A DNA stretch of 64,000 nt, from NCBI RefSeq assembly GCF_003935425.1, contig NZ_RHQN01000006.1, positions 186,001 through 250,000 of the forward strand. The letters are read 5' to 3'. This document shows positions 50,620 through 62,588 of this stretch, piece after piece. The notes under the pieces are model-generated. The model was not told the DNA's origin, ran no database searches, and saw only the letters and a program-made list of their open reading frames with translations. Source of the stretch: Pseudomonas sp. v388. GTDB taxonomy: Bacteria; Pseudomonadota; Gammaproteobacteria; Pseudomonadales; Pseudomonadaceae. The position numbers were made by a program, and so were the translations under genes. Each line of letters begins with the position of its first letter. The first letter of the stretch is position 1.

Positions 50620-50649
50620 ACCGCTCCCCGTTCCGGGGAGCGGTTCTCT
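50620..50649 (+). terminator. Terminator-like hairpin after the DUF3015 gene
   Basis: ACCGCTCCCCG-TT-CCGGGGAGCGGT: 11-bp perfect stem followed by TCTCTC rather than a pure T run. Termination may be partial, so the next gene could be read through. Confidence 0.75.
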
Positions 50650-50672
50650 CATTTCTGATCTAGTTGCCCTCT

Positions 50673-52526
50673 ATGCTCAAACGTCTTGCGTACCTGGCGC
50701 TCTTTGTCTGCGCCCCACTGTCCGCCATGCCCCAAGTGGCGGCCGACCGTTTGCAGCAATTGGCCAACCAACCGTTCTGGCTTTCACTGGGCCACTATGA
50801 AGCCGGCAAGCTGGGCGGCTGGCGCAGCTATGTCGACGACCCCAAATTCTTTCTCGCGGCAGACGGCGCCCCTGATCCGCAAGCCGAGCTGAGCGCGACC
50901 CTCAAGGCCCTCTACGCCCCGGTCGGCGACGCTCAGGCCCACGCTCAATGCGTTTACCCGGCGCGCACTCGCTGGTTGCGCGATGAGCTGAAACTGACCG
51001 ACCTTCCGGCACCGGACTGCAAGGACTACAAAAGCTGGTTCAAGGATGTTGCGCCGGACAGCACGGTGTTGATCTTTCCGGCGGCCTACCTCAACAGCCC
51101 TTCGTCGATGTTCGGCCACACGCTGCTGCGCATTGACCCGGCCAGCGCCAGGACCAACGACACCACGCTGCTCAGCTACGCAATCAACTTCGGCGCCTAC
51201 ATCGAGGGCATGGACAACAGCATCCTGTATGCCTGGAAAGGCCTGATGGGCGGCTATCCGGGCCTGTTCGCGCTGGTGCCCTATCAGGAAAAACTGTCGG
51301 AATACCGTAGCCTGGAGAACCGCGACCTGTGGGAATACCGGCTGAACCTGACGCCCGAGGAAACCGGGCGCATGGTCGAGCACGTCTGGGAGCTGAAACA
51401 GATCCGCTTCAGCTACTTTTTCTTCGATGAAAACTGCTCGTATCGCCTGCTCGAACTATTGCAGGTCGCAAGGCCCGGCCTGAAGCTGACAGACCAGTTC
51501 GGCCTGACCGCCATTCCGACCGATACCGTGAAAGCCATCAAGGCCGCGGGCCTTGTGGAAAAGACGGTCTATCGCCCTTCCCGTGAGCGTGAACTGCTCA
51601 GCCGCGCCGAACCGCTGAGTGATGACGAACAGCAGTGGGTCTTGAAGGTCAGCGCCGATCAGACCCGCCTCAAGGCTGCCGATTACCTTGCACTGCCCAA
51701 AGAGCGTCAGGCGCTGATCCAGGATGCGGCCTATCGCCTGGAGCGCTATCGCGCCAACGGCCTGGAGCGCGACGCTAACCGGTCCCAGCGCAGCTTCGAG
51801 CTGTTGCAGGCGATCAACCGCAACCCACCGCCGGAGCTGGACATTGCGCAGCCCGGCCTGCCCGAAGAGGGCCATGAGTCCCGCACCTGGCAGCTGGGCG
51901 TGGGCAGTCGGGATGATCGGGCATTCGCCGAATACGGCCTGCGCATGGCCTATCACGATCTGAATGACAACGCTTACGGTTTTCCGCTCGGCGCGCAGAT
52001 CGAAATCCTGCAGCTCAAGTTGCGTCAATACGAAGGCAATGACTGGCAGGTTCAGCAGCTGGATCTGGCCACCATCCGCTCGTTGACGCCTCGCAATGCG
52101 CTGCTGCAACCCTGGTCATGGCAAGTCACCGGCGGCCTGGAGCGAGTGCCCGGCAAGCACGGGGATGAAAATCTGGTCAGCCATGTCAACGGTGGCGCCG
52201 GCGGCACGTGGCAGCTGGGCGATGAAGTGCTGGGCTTTGCGCTGGGCACGGCACGCCTCGAACACAACAATGACTTCGCCGAATTCATTTCGCCCGCGGC
52301 CGGGTTCAACACCGGCGTGTTGTGGCGCAATCCGCTGGGCAACCTGAGTCTGGAAGCCAAAGGCGATTACTTCGCCAATGGCGAGGTTCGCCGCAGCATC
52401 AGCCTCAACCAGCAATGGGAACTGTCGCGCAACCTGGGCCTGCGGCTTAGCGCTCAGCGCGAATTCACTCATCTGAGCTCACCGCAGAATGAAGTGATGC
52501 TCGAGGTGAAGTGGTATCACTATTGA
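50673..52526 (+). CDS. DUF4105 (Lnb N-terminal periplasmic domain) protein
   Basis: 617 residues from the ATG at 50673. A signal peptide (about 22 residues) precedes the DUF4105 region, which has PSSMFGHTLLRIDP with the conserved His, NFGAYIEGMDNSILYAWKGLMGGYPG and FFDENCSYRLLELL with the conserved Cys. This His/Cys set is the putative catalytic site of the lipoprotein transacylase family Lnb, though no such activity is known in Pseudomonas. The C-terminal third is beta-rich and ends in a Tyr-like residue (WYHY), which suggests an outer-membrane barrel. Confidence 0.8.
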   Translation: MLKRLAYLALFVCAPLSAMPQVAADRLQQLANQPFWLSLGHYEAGKLGGWRSYVDDPKFFLAADGAPDPQAELSATLKALYAPVGDAQAHAQCVYPARTRWLRDELKLTDLPAPDCKDYKSWFKDVAPDSTVLIFPAAYLNSPSSMFGHTLLRIDPASARTNDTTLLSYAINFGAYIEGMDNSILYAWKGLMGGYPGLFALVPYQEKLSEYRSLENRDLWEYRLNLTPEETGRMVEHVWELKQIRFSYFFFDENCSYRLLELLQVARPGLKLTDQFGLTAIPTDTVKAIKAAGLVEKTVYRPSRERELLSRAEPLSDDEQQWVLKVSADQTRLKAADYLALPKERQALIQDAAYRLERYRANGLERDANRSQRSFELLQAINRNPPPELDIAQPGLPEEGHESRTWQLGVGSRDDRAFAEYGLRMAYHDLNDNAYGFPLGAQIEILQLKLRQYEGNDWQVQQLDLATIRSLTPRNALLQPWSWQVTGGLERVPGKHGDENLVSHVNGGAGGTWQLGDEVLGFALGTARLEHNNDFAEFISPAAGFNTGVLWRNPLGNLSLEAKGDYFANGEVRRSISLNQQWELSRNLGLRLSAQREFTHLSSPQNEVMLEVKWYHY

Positions 52527-52527
52527 T

Positions 52528-52563
52528 GTCTTGCTGGCGATCTGGCGCGCAGCGGCAGCAACC
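52528..52563. repeat. REP-like half unit
   Basis: CTTGCTGGCGAT...GCGCAGCGGCAGCAACC resembles the GCTGGCGATCTGCTACAGAGC element near 59690. Short and imperfect. Confidence 0.5.
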
Positions 52564-52641
52564 ATTCCTTGCACCCACCTATTTTTTACAAATAAGTCAC
52601 AAATTGCCTTCTAGACTCCTCTCATACAAGAGGAAGCCACC

Positions 52642-52989
52642 ATGAAGCTGCGTTGGGTGTTGTTGTCGCTGGCCGTCGGGCTGGCAGGTTGTCAGTCCAC
52701 CCGTGATCAACTGCTGGCCGAGGGTTATCCGCCCGCGTTTGCCGACGGGTATCAGGATGGATGTGGCAGTGGCCGTCAGGCGGCCGGCGCGATTGGTGGG
52801 GAATTCAAGAAGGACGCGCCCCGCTTTCTGAAAGATTCGCTCTACTCCCAGGGCTGGGCCGATGGCTTTCGCCAATGCCAGGCCATGCAGGATAGCCGCG
52901 ACAGAACGCCTGCCGGTTTGAGCGATCGGGACCGGGACTGGGAACGCGAAAAATCCCGCAGCGCCAGCGAGGCTTACCGACCGCGCTAG
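52642..52989 (+). CDS. Small lipoprotein of unknown function
   Basis: 115 residues. Signal peptide ending in the lipobox LAGC (acylated Cys near residue 17). A repeated motif GYPPAFADGYQDGCGSGRQA and SQGWADGFRQCQ suggests two related halves. The end is highly charged (DRDRDWEREKSRS). It lies 61 bp before the GreA/B-like gene on the same strand. No family recognised. Confidence 0.75.
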   Translation: MKLRWVLLSLAVGLAGCQSTRDQLLAEGYPPAFADGYQDGCGSGRQAAGAIGGEFKKDAPRFLKDSLYSQGWADGFRQCQAMQDSRDRTPAGLSDRDRDWEREKSRSASEAYRPR

Positions 52990-53049
52990 ACATCCGACGA
53001 AACCAATCGGTTGCGCACATGGCCCAACCTCTATTGAGGGAGGAACGTT

Positions 53050-53550
53050 ATGAGTCGCGCATTCGTCAACGAAGACAACGCCGCCGCCGATGCCAGCCAA
53101 CCGGTCGAGCGTCTGGTCAGCAACCAACCCAACTACGTCACCGCCCGCGGCCTGGTGCTGCTGCAAAAGCAGGTGCGCAGTTTGCAGGTCCAGCACAGCG
53201 CCCAGACAGCATTGGGTGATACGTCCGATAAACAGCGGGTGGCGGATCTGGAACGCGATCTGCGCTACTACACCCAACGCTTGCAAACGGCTCAGGTCGT
53301 CACGCCAGCGCTGTCCACCGACAAGGTGCAGATCGGCAGCTGGGTGACCTTCGCAGATGAAGATGACAAGCGGCAGCGGGTGCAACTGGTGGGAGAAGAC
53401 CAGGCCAATGCCGGTCAGGGCTTGATCAATTGGGGCTCGCCACTTGGCCGCGCTTTGCTGGGAGCGCAGGTGGGCGATGAAGTGCTGTGGAAGCGTCCGG
53501 CGGGCGATCAGATGATCGAAGTGGTGTTGATCGAGGCGGATGAGGGGTGA
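53050..53550 (+). CDS. GreA/GreB-like transcription elongation factor family protein
   Basis: 166 residues. N-terminal half is helical and coiled-coil-like (RLVSNQPNYVTARGLVLLQKQVRSL, RVADLERDLRYYTQRL); the C-terminal half matches the GreA/GreB/Rnk FKBP-like domain: VQIGSWVTFADEDDKRQRVQLVGEDQA and SPLGRALLGAQVGDEVLWKRPAGDQ (read in parts). It therefore probably binds RNA polymerase through its secondary channel. The acidic tip residues of GreA/GreB are not clear, so cleavage stimulation is not certain. Confidence 0.82.
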   Translation: MSRAFVNEDNAAADASQPVERLVSNQPNYVTARGLVLLQKQVRSLQVQHSAQTALGDTSDKQRVADLERDLRYYTQRLQTAQVVTPALSTDKVQIGSWVTFADEDDKRQRVQLVGEDQANAGQGLINWGSPLGRALLGAQVGDEVLWKRPAGDQMIEVVLIEADEG

Positions 53551-53597
53551 GTTTGACGCGTCGGCGTGAACCGTAAATCTGCTGCGTGACCAGCGGT

Positions 53598-53644
53598 CCC
53601 TTCGTCGGATCGCGGCCCGCAGCGGGCGGCGATACGACGAAGGG
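53598..53644 (+). terminator. Inverted repeat, terminator of the Gre-like gene or REP element
   Basis: CCCTTCGTCG...GCCCGC-AGC-GGGCGGCGAT...GACGAAGGG: near-perfect inverted arms of about 22 bp followed by TTTTGG. It stands between the converging Gre-like gene and ettA. Confidence 0.7.
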
Positions 53645-53651
53645 TTTTGGA

Positions 53652-55316
<1,665 letters not shown>

Positions 55317-55819
55317 GGAATGAAAACCTAGCGTCTGCGATAAGGAGGGATGAGACGGAGCCCAAGGACACCACTAAAAACTACCTGCGTTGCCATCGCT
55401 GCTTTGAAAACAGGCTCAAAATGCTCATTTACAACCGGTAAACTGCGCTTTTTCGCCTGTTCTTGCCTTGCGCTGACTGCCTTGCCTACGTTTTTAGAGC
55501 ACCCTTGTGGCCCTGCCCTGAAAAAAGCTTTTATTTGCCTGCCGGACTTGCCGCCCGGGCATTCCGCGCCTTGAATCAAGGCAGGCGGGAAACCGACTTC
55601 GGCATGCGGGCAGATCTGAAACTGGATCGATATGTGCACACAGTGGATTCACTAATGCAGGAGTCGGACTTGCGTAAAGCTACCCGAATGCAGCCTGCAG
55701 GGCAAACGATCCGGCCAACGGGGTCTGGCACTCTGCCACAACTCAAGGCATGCTATGCGCCCTCTGGGCGTCAGGCATAACGTATTCGCTGCTTCAGTCC
55801 AGTAGTCAGGAGCAACGGT
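55317..55819. other. ettA-morA intergenic region
   Basis: 503 bp between divergent genes. It holds the 122-bp palindrome next to ettA. The rest (55500-55800) shows no convincing gene: the open frames there are short and without a ribosome site. It must also carry the morA promoter. Confidence 0.6.
55375..55496. repeat. 122-bp imperfect inverted repeat upstream of ettA
   Basis: The centre is TTTAC-AACCG-GTAAA (55428-55442). Moving outward in register come GC/GC, AAAA/TTTT, AACAGGC/GCCTGTT and finally TAAAAAC/GTTTTTA at 55375 and 55496. It could fold as a large hairpin in the ettA leader. Confidence 0.75.
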
Positions 55820-58800
55820 TTGCCTACAACATCGCCCTCATCGCCCACGAGCCTCTCCAGCGGCAGCGTCAGGCCATTACATGGCTCGCTACGGGGCGCG
55901 TTGGCCGTGCTGGTGTTGCTGATGCTTGCGCTGCTGATCTGGCAGCAGGTCGATCAGTTCCATCAAACCCAGGACAGGCAACGCCAGCGCAGCCTGGATC
56001 ACAGCCTCCAACAGGCGGACCGGCTGAGCCTGAACATGGCGCTCAACGCTCAGGTCACCGTCAATCTGCTGGAAGAAGCCGCTTCTTCGGGCGTCCGGCT
56101 GGAGCAACCGCAAACGGTGATCGGCCTGAGCGAAACCCTGCCCTCCTTGCGCAGCATCGCCTGGCTGACCTCGGCCGGCGATGTCATCAATGACAGCGCA
56201 CGGGCTCGCGACGCCGCCTTTCTCAAGAGCACGCTTGCCCAAGCCGCAGACCGGCCCTATTTCTACCGTTCATCCGAAGACGCTTCGCTCGTTTATCTGC
56301 TGCTGCGCCAGACCGGCAGCGCCAGCGGCGCCTACTGGGTCGCCCGACTCGATCCGGATATCCTCAAGACATTGATCGTCCAGCCCAGGCAAGATGCCCA
56401 GCACCTCTGGCAGCTGGAAGAACGCAGCACACAACGGACGCTGCTGCGCGAAGCTTCCTCAAATGACGAGGCCGAGGGAGGACAACCCGAGACCGTGCTG
56501 TTGCAACCGCTAAGCAATAGCGACTGGCAGTTGCGGGGCCTGTTCGACGCTCACAAGGCCCGCCAGGAACTCGTCGCGCCGCTGATCGGCAAAGCCATGG
56601 TCGGTCTGCTGTTCGCCATCCTGCCATTGGCCACCCTGCTGAGCCTGCGTCGCCGCCAGCGCCAGTTGCTGGAAAGCCGTCGCCGCTATCGGGACATTTT
56701 CGAAGGCGCCGGCGTGGCGATCTGCGTGCTGGACATCTCGGGCCTGCCCGAGCAACTGGAAGCCTTGCAGATTCGGACCCGCGACGATCTCGAGCAGCTG
56801 TTCAAACTTCACTCAGGGCATGCCAAGCGGTTGCTTCAGCAACTGCGCATCACCGAGGTCAACCAGGTCGCCCTCGATCTGCTCAACGTCACCTGTACAG
56901 AACAGGCCTGGCGGCAGTTGATCGAAGGCGAGTCGCGGGCCAGCCCCGGCATCGGCGTGCAGATCATAGAGGCGATGCTGGACAAACAGGCGCGGCTCGA
57001 ACTGGAAATCCGCATCACCCGCGAACACGGTCAGGACCAGCACCTGTGGCTGGTTCTACGCCTGCCGGAAACCCGCGCCGACTTTGACGCCGTGATTCTC
57101 AGCATCGGCGACATCACCAGCCGCAAGCAGATCGAACTGTCGCTGCAGGAGCGCGAAAGCTTCTGGTCGGATGTGGTGCGCACCGTGCCCGATCATCTGT
57201 ATGTGCAGGACGTGCTGAGCCAACGGATGATCTACAGCAACCACCACCTGGGCCAGACGCTGGGCTACAGCAGGACCCAGCTGCACACCATGGGCGAGTT
57301 TTTCTGGGAGATTTTGCTGCATCCCGAAGACGCCAAGGTCTACCAGGACATGCGCCTGCGCCAGCGTCATCACGGGCACAACGAGCTGTCCGAGTGCGTA
57401 TTGCGGTTTCGCGACAGTGACAACCGCTGGCGCTGCTTCGATATTCGCGAACAGGCTCTGGCCCGCAACCGGGACAATCTGGTCACGCGGATCATCGGTG
57501 TGGCGAAAGACATCACCGAGCAGGTTTCGGCCAGCCAGTCACTGCGCGACAGTGAACAACGCTATCGCATGCTCGCCGAAAGCATCAGCGACGTCATTTT
57601 CTCTACCGACAACACGCTCAAGACCAACTATGTCAGCCCATCGGTCCTGGGCGTTCTGGGCTACGACGCTGAATGGATCATCCAGCATGGCTGGGACTCG
57701 ACAGTTGCCAATCCACAGCAGATGGCCGGCCTCAATGCCCTGTTGGCGCGCATTCGCAAAGTGCTGGACTCGCCTCGAGCGCTGGCTGCGCTGCGCACCG
57801 AGATTCCGACCCAACTGTTTCTGTTCGACTCCCTGCGCGCCGATGGCCGCAAGATTCCCATAGAGCTGCGCCTGGTGCTGGTCTGGGATGAGCACGGCAC
57901 CTTCGAAGGCGTGCTCGGCGTCGGCCGCGATATCAGCCAGCAACGTCGGGCCGAAAAAGACCTGCGCATGGCCGCCACCGTATTCGAGCACTCGACTTCG
58001 GCGATTCTGATCACCGACCCGGCGGGCTATATCGTGCAGGTCAACGAGGCGTTCACGCGAGTGAGCGGCTATGAAGCGTCGCAGGTTCTTGACCAGTTGC
58101 CTGGCTTGCTGACGGTCGAGGGCGAGCAGCGGACTCATTTGCGCTACATCCTCAAAGAGCTGAATGAGACCGGTACCTGGGAAGGCGAGATCAGCCTCAG
58201 GCGGCGCAACGGCGAGGAGTATCCGGCCTGGGTGGGCATCACCGCCGTGGTCGACGACGAAGGCGACCTGGCCAGCTACGTGTGTTTTTTCAGTGACATC
58301 AGCGAACGCAAGGCCAGTGAAAAACACATCCACCGCCTGGCCTATTACGACGCACTGACTCTTCTGCCCAACCGGACGCTGTTCCAGGACCGCCTGCATT
58401 CTGCGCTGCAACATGCCGAACGGCAGCAGGCCTGGGTGGTGCTGATGTTCCTCGATCTGGACCGTTTCAAACCGATCAACGACTCGCTCGGTCACGCGGC
58501 CGGCGACCGGATGCTTCAGGAAATGGCAACCCGCCTGCTCGCCTGTGTCGCCAACGACGACACCGTGGCGCGCATGGGTGGCGACGAGTTCACCTTGCTG
58601 CTGCAGCCGGGCGCAACCCGCGACATCGCGCTCAACCGCGCCATTCACGTGGCCGAGCAGATCCTCAACAGTCTGGTCACGCCATTCGTGCTGGAAGGCC
58701 GGGAGTTCTTCGTGACCGCCAGTATCGGCATCGCCCTGAGCCCGCAGGACGGCCACGAACTGAGCCAGCTGATGAAGAACGCCGACACGGCGATGTACCA

Positions 58801-59650
58801 CGCCAAAGAGCGTGGCAAGAATAACTTCCAGTTCTACCAGGCGGACATGAACGCCACGGCGCTGGAGCGCCTGGAACTGGAAAGCGACCTGCGCCATGCC
58901 CTGGAACAGCAGGAATTTACCCTCTATTACCAACCGCAGTTCAGCGGTGACGGCAAGCGGCTGACCGGTGCCGAAGCCCTGCTGCGCTGGCGCCATCCGC
59001 GGCGCGGGCTGGTGCCGCCCAATGACTTCATTCCGGTGCTCGAAGAACTGGGCCTGGTAGTGGAAGTCGGCGACTGGGTGCTGGCCGAAGCCTGCCGTCA
59101 GCTCAAGAGCTGGCACATGGCGAAAGTGCGGGTCCCCAAGGTGTCGGTCAACATTTCGGCGCGGCAGTTCTCGGACGGTCAACTGGGCAACCGTATCGCC
59201 CGCATGTTGGGCGAAACCGGCCTGCCACCGGCCTGCCTGGAACTGGAGCTGACCGAGAGCATCCTGATGCGTGAAGTCGGCGAGGCCATGCAGATCCTCG
59301 ACGGCCTGAAAAAGCTCGGCCTGAGCATTGCAGTCGATGACTTCGGCACCGGCTACTCGTCGCTCAACTACCTCAAGCAGTTCCCTATCGACGTCTTGAA
59401 GATCGACCGCACCTTCGTCGACGGCCTGCCATCCGGTGAACAGGACGCCCAGATCGCCCGCGCCATCATCGCCATGGCCCACAGTCTGAACCTGGCCGTG
59501 ATCGCCGAGGGCGTCGAGACCCACGAACAGCTGGAGTTCCTGCGCCAGCACGACTGCGACGAAGTCCAGGGCTACCTCTTCGGCCGCCCGATGCCCGCCA
59601 GCCAGTTCGAAGCGCAATTCAGCAACGACGCGTTGTTCATGTTCGACTGA
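55820..59650 (+). CDS. morA: MorA-type membrane GGDEF/EAL cyclic-di-GMP protein
   Basis: 1276 residues. The TTG at 55820 is the likely start: AGGAG lies 7 bases upstream. Two membrane helices (about 27-46 and 253-272) bracket a periplasmic sensor domain. Cytoplasmic PAS domains follow (about 285-830, four copies by length), then a GGDEF domain with intact motif RMGGDEF near 920 (no RxxD inhibition site just before it) and an EAL domain with EALLRW near 1050 and [10 protein letters not shown]. Both diguanylate cyclase and phosphodiesterase activities look possible. MorA controls motility and biofilm in P. putida and P. aeruginosa; glyA follows in both. Confidence 0.9.
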   Translation: MPTTSPSSPTSLSSGSVRPLHGSLRGALAVLVLLMLALLIWQQVDQFHQTQDRQRQRSLDHSLQQADRLSLNMALNAQVTVNLLEEAASSGVRLEQPQTVIGLSETLPSLRSIAWLTSAGDVINDSARARDAAFLKSTLAQAADRPYFYRSSEDASLVYLLLRQTGSASGAYWVARLDPDILKTLIVQPRQDAQHLWQLEERSTQRTLLREASSNDEAEGGQPETVLLQPLSNSDWQLRGLFDAHKARQELVAPLIGKAMVGLLFAILPLATLLSLRRRQRQLLESRRRYRDIFEGAGVAICVLDISGLPEQLEALQIRTRDDLEQLFKLHSGHAKRLLQQLRITEVNQVALDLLNVTCTEQAWRQLIEGESRASPGIGVQIIEAMLDKQARLELEIRITREHGQDQHLWLVLRLPETRADFDAVILSIGDITSRKQIELSLQERESFWSDVVRTVPDHLYVQDVLSQRMIYSNHHLGQTLGYSRTQLHTMGEFFWEILLHPEDAKVYQDMRLRQRHHGHNELSECVLRFRDSDNRWRCFDIREQALARNRDNLVTRIIGVAKDITEQVSASQSLRDSEQRYRMLAESISDVIFSTDNTLKTNYVSPSVLGVLGYDAEWIIQHGWDSTVANPQQMAGLNALLARIRKVLDSPRALAALRTEIPTQLFLFDSLRADGRKIPIELRLVLVWDEHGTFEGVLGVGRDISQQRRAEKDLRMAATVFEHSTSAILITDPAGYIVQVNEAFTRVSGYEASQVLDQLPGLLTVEGEQRTHLRYILKELNETGTWEGEISLRRRNGEEYPAWVGITAVVDDEGDLASYVCFFSDISERKASEKHIHRLAYYDALTLLPNRTLFQDRLHSALQHAERQQAWVVLMFLDLDRFKPINDSLGHAAGDRMLQEMATRLLACVANDDTVARMGGDEFTLLLQPGATRDIALNRAIHVAEQILNSLVTPFVLEGREFFVTASIGIALSPQDGHELSQLMKNADTAMYHAKERGKNNFQFYQADMNATALERLELESDLRHALEQQEFTLYYQPQFSGDGKRLTGAEALLRWRHPRRGLVPPNDFIPVLEELGLVVEVGDWVLAEACRQLKSWHMAKVRVPKVSVNISARQFSDGQLGNRIARMLGETGLPPACLELELTESILMREVGEAMQILDGLKKLGLSIAVDDFGTGYSSLNYLKQFPIDVLKIDRTFVDGLPSGEQDAQIARAIIAMAHSLNLAVIAEGVETHEQLEFLRQHDCDEVQGYLFGRPMPASQFEAQFSNDALFMFD

Positions 59651-59666
59651 GCAGAAATACACCGCT

Positions 59667-59712
59667 TGTAGGAGCCAACTGGCTGGCGATCTGCTACAGA
59701 GCGGCAGCAGAA
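59667..59712. repeat. Extragenic repeat unit
   Basis: TTGTAGGAGCCAACTGGCTGGCGATCTGC and CAGAGCGGCAGCAGAAC: the same building blocks as the repeats at 9988, 14148 and 52528. Confidence 0.55.
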
Positions 59713-59838
59713 CCGATGCGCGCACCTACAACAAAACCTGCACCCCATTCATCCGGCACATGACTGCCTTTCATATGCCAGATAAAACCCGATGGGGTAG
59801 AATGCCCCCCTTTTCTGCCATGCCCCTTGAGGAATGCC

Positions 59839-61092
59839 ATGTTCAGCCGTGATTTGACTCTCGCGAAGTACGACTCCGATCTTTTTGCCGCCATGGAGCA
59901 AGAAGCTCTGCGCCAGGAAGAGCACATCGAGCTGATCGCCTCGGAAAACTACACCAGCCCGGCGGTCATGGAAGCTCAGGGTTCCGTGCTGACCAACAAG
60001 TACGCCGAGGGCTATCCAGGCAAGCGTTACTACGGTGGTTGCGAGTACGTCGACGTCGTTGAGCAGCTGGCCATCGACCGCGCCAAGGAACTGTTCGGCG
60101 CCGATTATGCCAACGTTCAGCCGCACGCCGGTTCCCAGGCCAACTCGGCCGTTTACCTGGCCCTGCTGCAAGGCGGCGACACCATCCTGGGCATGAGCCT
60201 GGCGCATGGCGGCCACTTGACTCACGGCGCCAGCGTCAGCTCGTCGGGCAAGCTGTACAACGCCGTTCAGTACGGCATCGACGCCAACGGCATGATCGAC
60301 TACGACGAAGTCGAGCGCCTGGCCGTTGAACACAAGCCGAAAATGATCGTTGCGGGTTTCTCTGCCTACTCGCAGATCCTCGACTTCCCGCGCTTCCGCG
60401 AAATCGCCGACAAGGTCGGTGCCTACCTGTTCGTCGACATGGCCCACGTGGCCGGTCTGGTTGCCGCTGGCGTCTACCCGAACCCGGTCCCGTTCGCCGA
60501 CGTGGTGACCACCACCACCCACAAGACCCTGCGCGGTCCACGTGGCGGGCTGATCCTGGCGCGCGCCAACGCCGACATCGAGAAGAAGCTCAACTCTGCC
60601 GTATTCCCAGGCGCCCAGGGCGGCCCGCTGGAGCACGTCATCGCCGCCAAGGCCGTGTGCTTCAAGGAAGCGCTGCAGCCTGAGTTCAAGGCGTACCAGC
60701 AACAAGTGGTCAAGAACGCCAAGGCCATGGCCGGCGTGTTCATCGAGCGCGGTTTCGACGTGGTTTCCGGCGGTACTGAAAACCACCTGTTCCTGCTGTC
60801 GCTGATCAAGCAGGACATTTCCGGTAAAGACGCAGACGCCGCCCTGGGCCGCGCCTTCATCACCGTGAACAAGAACTCCGTCCCGAACGACCCACGCTCC
60901 CCGTTCGTCACCTCCGGCCTGCGCTTCGGTACTCCGGCTGTGACCACTCGCGGCTTCAAGGAAGCAGAGTGCAAGGAACTGGCCGGCTGGATCTGCGACA
61001 TCCTGGCTGACCTGAACAACGAAGCGGTAATCGACGTCGTTCGTGAGAAGGTCAAGGCCATCTGCGCCAAGCTGCCGGTTTACGGCGCTTGA
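59839..61092 (+). CDS. glyA: Serine hydroxymethyltransferase
   Basis: 417 residues from the ATG at 59839 after GAGG. PLP enzyme exchanging serine and glycine with one-carbon transfer to tetrahydrofolate. The Schiff-base Lys is in [15 protein letters not shown]; the conserved [19 protein letters not shown] and [15 protein letters not shown] (read in parts) bind substrate and PLP. Position after morA is as in P. aeruginosa (glyA3). AT-poor, very biased codon use suggests high expression. Confidence 0.97.
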   Translation: MFSRDLTLAKYDSDLFAAMEQEALRQEEHIELIASENYTSPAVMEAQGSVLTNKYAEGYPGKRYYGGCEYVDVVEQLAIDRAKELFGADYANVQPHAGSQANSAVYLALLQGGDTILGMSLAHGGHLTHGASVSSSGKLYNAVQYGIDANGMIDYDEVERLAVEHKPKMIVAGFSAYSQILDFPRFREIADKVGAYLFVDMAHVAGLVAAGVYPNPVPFADVVTTTTHKTLRGPRGGLILARANADIEKKLNSAVFPGAQGGPLEHVIAAKAVCFKEALQPEFKAYQQQVVKNAKAMAGVFIERGFDVVSGGTENHLFLLSLIKQDISGKDADAALGRAFITVNKNSVPNDPRSPFVTSGLRFGTPAVTTRGFKEAECKELAGWICDILADLNNEAVIDVVREKVKAICAKLPVYGA

Positions 61093-61115
61093 TAGCGTAG
61101 TCACCCGCAGCACTG

Positions 61116-61146
61116 AAAAGCCCGGCCCTGTGCCGGGCTTTTCTGT
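61116..61146 (+). terminator. Rho-independent terminator of glyA
   Basis: AAAAGCCCGGC-CCTGT-GCCGGGCTTTT, 23 bp after the stop. Confidence 0.92.
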
Positions 61147-61160
61147 TTCTAGCATTCTAA

Positions 61161-61190
61161 GAGCTTGTAGGAGCGCGCTTGCCCGCGACT
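61161..61190. repeat. REP-like half unit before the PAAR gene
   Basis: GAGCTTGTAGGAGCGCGCTTGCCCGCGAC, related to the other GTAGGAGC repeats. It marks the border between the conserved block and the AT-richer accessory genes. Confidence 0.55.
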
Positions 61191-61316
61191 TTGGCCATAA
61201 AGGCATACGATGACAACCCGCTCAGCCCTTTCCGTCAGCCACTGATGAACCGCCCTACATAAACCCCCGGCCCCAAGCGCGAGGATGCAGCCCTCTTCGC
61301 TACCGCATGGCCGACC

Positions 61317-62588
61317 ATGATTCCCATCGCCCGACAGACCGACTTCCATTCCTGCCCAACACTTATCCACGGCATCACCCCCATCATCCCGGTCGGCGGC
61401 ACCGTATCTGTAGACGGCATCCCGGTCGCACGTGTGGGCGATATAACCGGCTGCGGCGCAGTGATCGTCTCCGGCTTCCCCCACATCCTCGTCAACGACC
61501 GCCCTATGGCCCATAAAGGCAGCCTGACCAGCCACGGCGGCACCATCACCAACGGCAGCCATGACTGCGTGGGCGGCGAAGTGAATTTCATGACCTCGAA
61601 ACTGGTGGTGAATTTCGGCACGCTTGGGGCCGTCAGGGCGGATGGCTCGGTTGATGAAGAGCTCATGGCAGAGCTGCTGAGTGATCCGAAGCTTGAAGAG
61701 CGGGCTCGGGATGCGGGGGCGTTGGTGCAGAGTAGCGATGCGCCCTTCCCGCAGGCTCCTGAAGCCGATCTTCCTGAGTTGATCGCGGTTGCGGGCAGCC
61801 AGCACGACGAAGCTGCGGGCAATAAGATGATGTTCATCGGGCAAGCTGTTCGCCAATTGAAGGAGTACAAACGTGAACACCCGGCCAGACCACGAACCTT
61901 GATCGTATTCAACTCTGGCTACAGCGAGGCGATGATCGATGCCGCTCGCGAATCGGCGGATCTTTACCAGGCTGCGTTCAAGACCATCAACACTGCGGAT
62001 GAGCTAATCGGTTACATCAACAGCGGCAAGGATCGCCAGAAGCATCCGGTAGCCCGATTCGACCTGTTCAGCCACGGCATCCCCTTGCATGTTTCCTTTG
62101 GCTATCAGCTGGAGGAAGAGGCAACGATGTCGCTTGGGCTGCACAACTACCAACAATTCTCACCTGCGGCCTTCAGCCCGACCGCAAAAATCACCTCTTT
62201 CGCCTGCCGCACCGGCATGGGTAACCCACAGGATCTGGAAATTGAAGGGGGGGTCCAACTGAATCCACAGTCCGAGGCAAGTCTGGCGCAGAAGTTGGCG
62301 AATCATCTGAAGGTTCCGGTTCATGCGTTTGTGACGAGGTCGGACTACAAGAATACTTGGGGGTCTTTTATGGATAGGCGGGAGGGAGAGATCTGTAAAA
62401 TCACATCCAAAAGCTTGCCTGGTGAAGAATGGTGCGGTGAGTGGGGTGCAGCCATGAATGAGCGAAAAGGCAGCAAAGAAAAATTTACTTCCACGTACCA
62501 ACGTTCCGGTGCTTTAAAACCCGTAGCGCCAGGCAGTTCGCCTTACGGCCCCGCTAGAGGGTTAATTGAATTCAAACCCAATGCTTAA
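61317..62588 (+). CDS. PAAR-domain type VI secretion effector with C-terminal putative cysteine hydrolase
   Basis: 423 residues. Residues 1-95 are a PAAR repeat (GGTVSVDGIPVARVGDITGCG, VNDRPMAHKGSLTSHGGTI, NGSHDCVGGEVNFM), which tips the VgrG spike of type VI secretion. After a linker (96-190) comes a domain (about 190-345) with FDLFSHGIPLHVSFGY, His253, and SFACRTGMG, Cys297; followed by a Cys-containing tail. The pattern His...FxACRTG and the ordered strands resemble caspase/CHAT-like Cys-His hydrolases. Activity is inferred only. The end overlaps the next gene by 8 bases. GC content falls toward the 3' end. Confidence 0.8.
   Translation: MIPIARQTDFHSCPTLIHGITPIIPVGGTVSVDGIPVARVGDITGCGAVIVSGFPHILVNDRPMAHKGSLTSHGGTITNGSHDCVGGEVNFMTSKLVVNFGTLGAVRADGSVDEELMAELLSDPKLEERARDAGALVQSSDAPFPQAPEADLPELIAVAGSQHDEAAGNKMMFIGQAVRQLKEYKREHPARPRTLIVFNSGYSEAMIDAARESADLYQAAFKTINTADELIGYINSGKDRQKHPVARFDLFSHGIPLHVSFGYQLEEEATMSLGLHNYQQFSPAAFSPTAKITSFACRTGMGNPQDLEIEGGVQLNPQSEASLAQKLANHLKVPVHAFVTRSDYKNTWGSFMDRREGEICKITSKSLPGEEWCGEWGAAMNERKGSKEKFTSTYQRSGALKPVAPGSSPYGPARGLIEFKPNA

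Noticed and set aside
55463-55780. Two short open frames between ettA and morA
   Set aside because: No ribosome site, no hydrophobic or conserved segment, and one crosses the palindrome.
57539-59725. 728-codon open frame antisense to morA
   Set aside because: Shadow of the GGDEF/EAL coding sequence.
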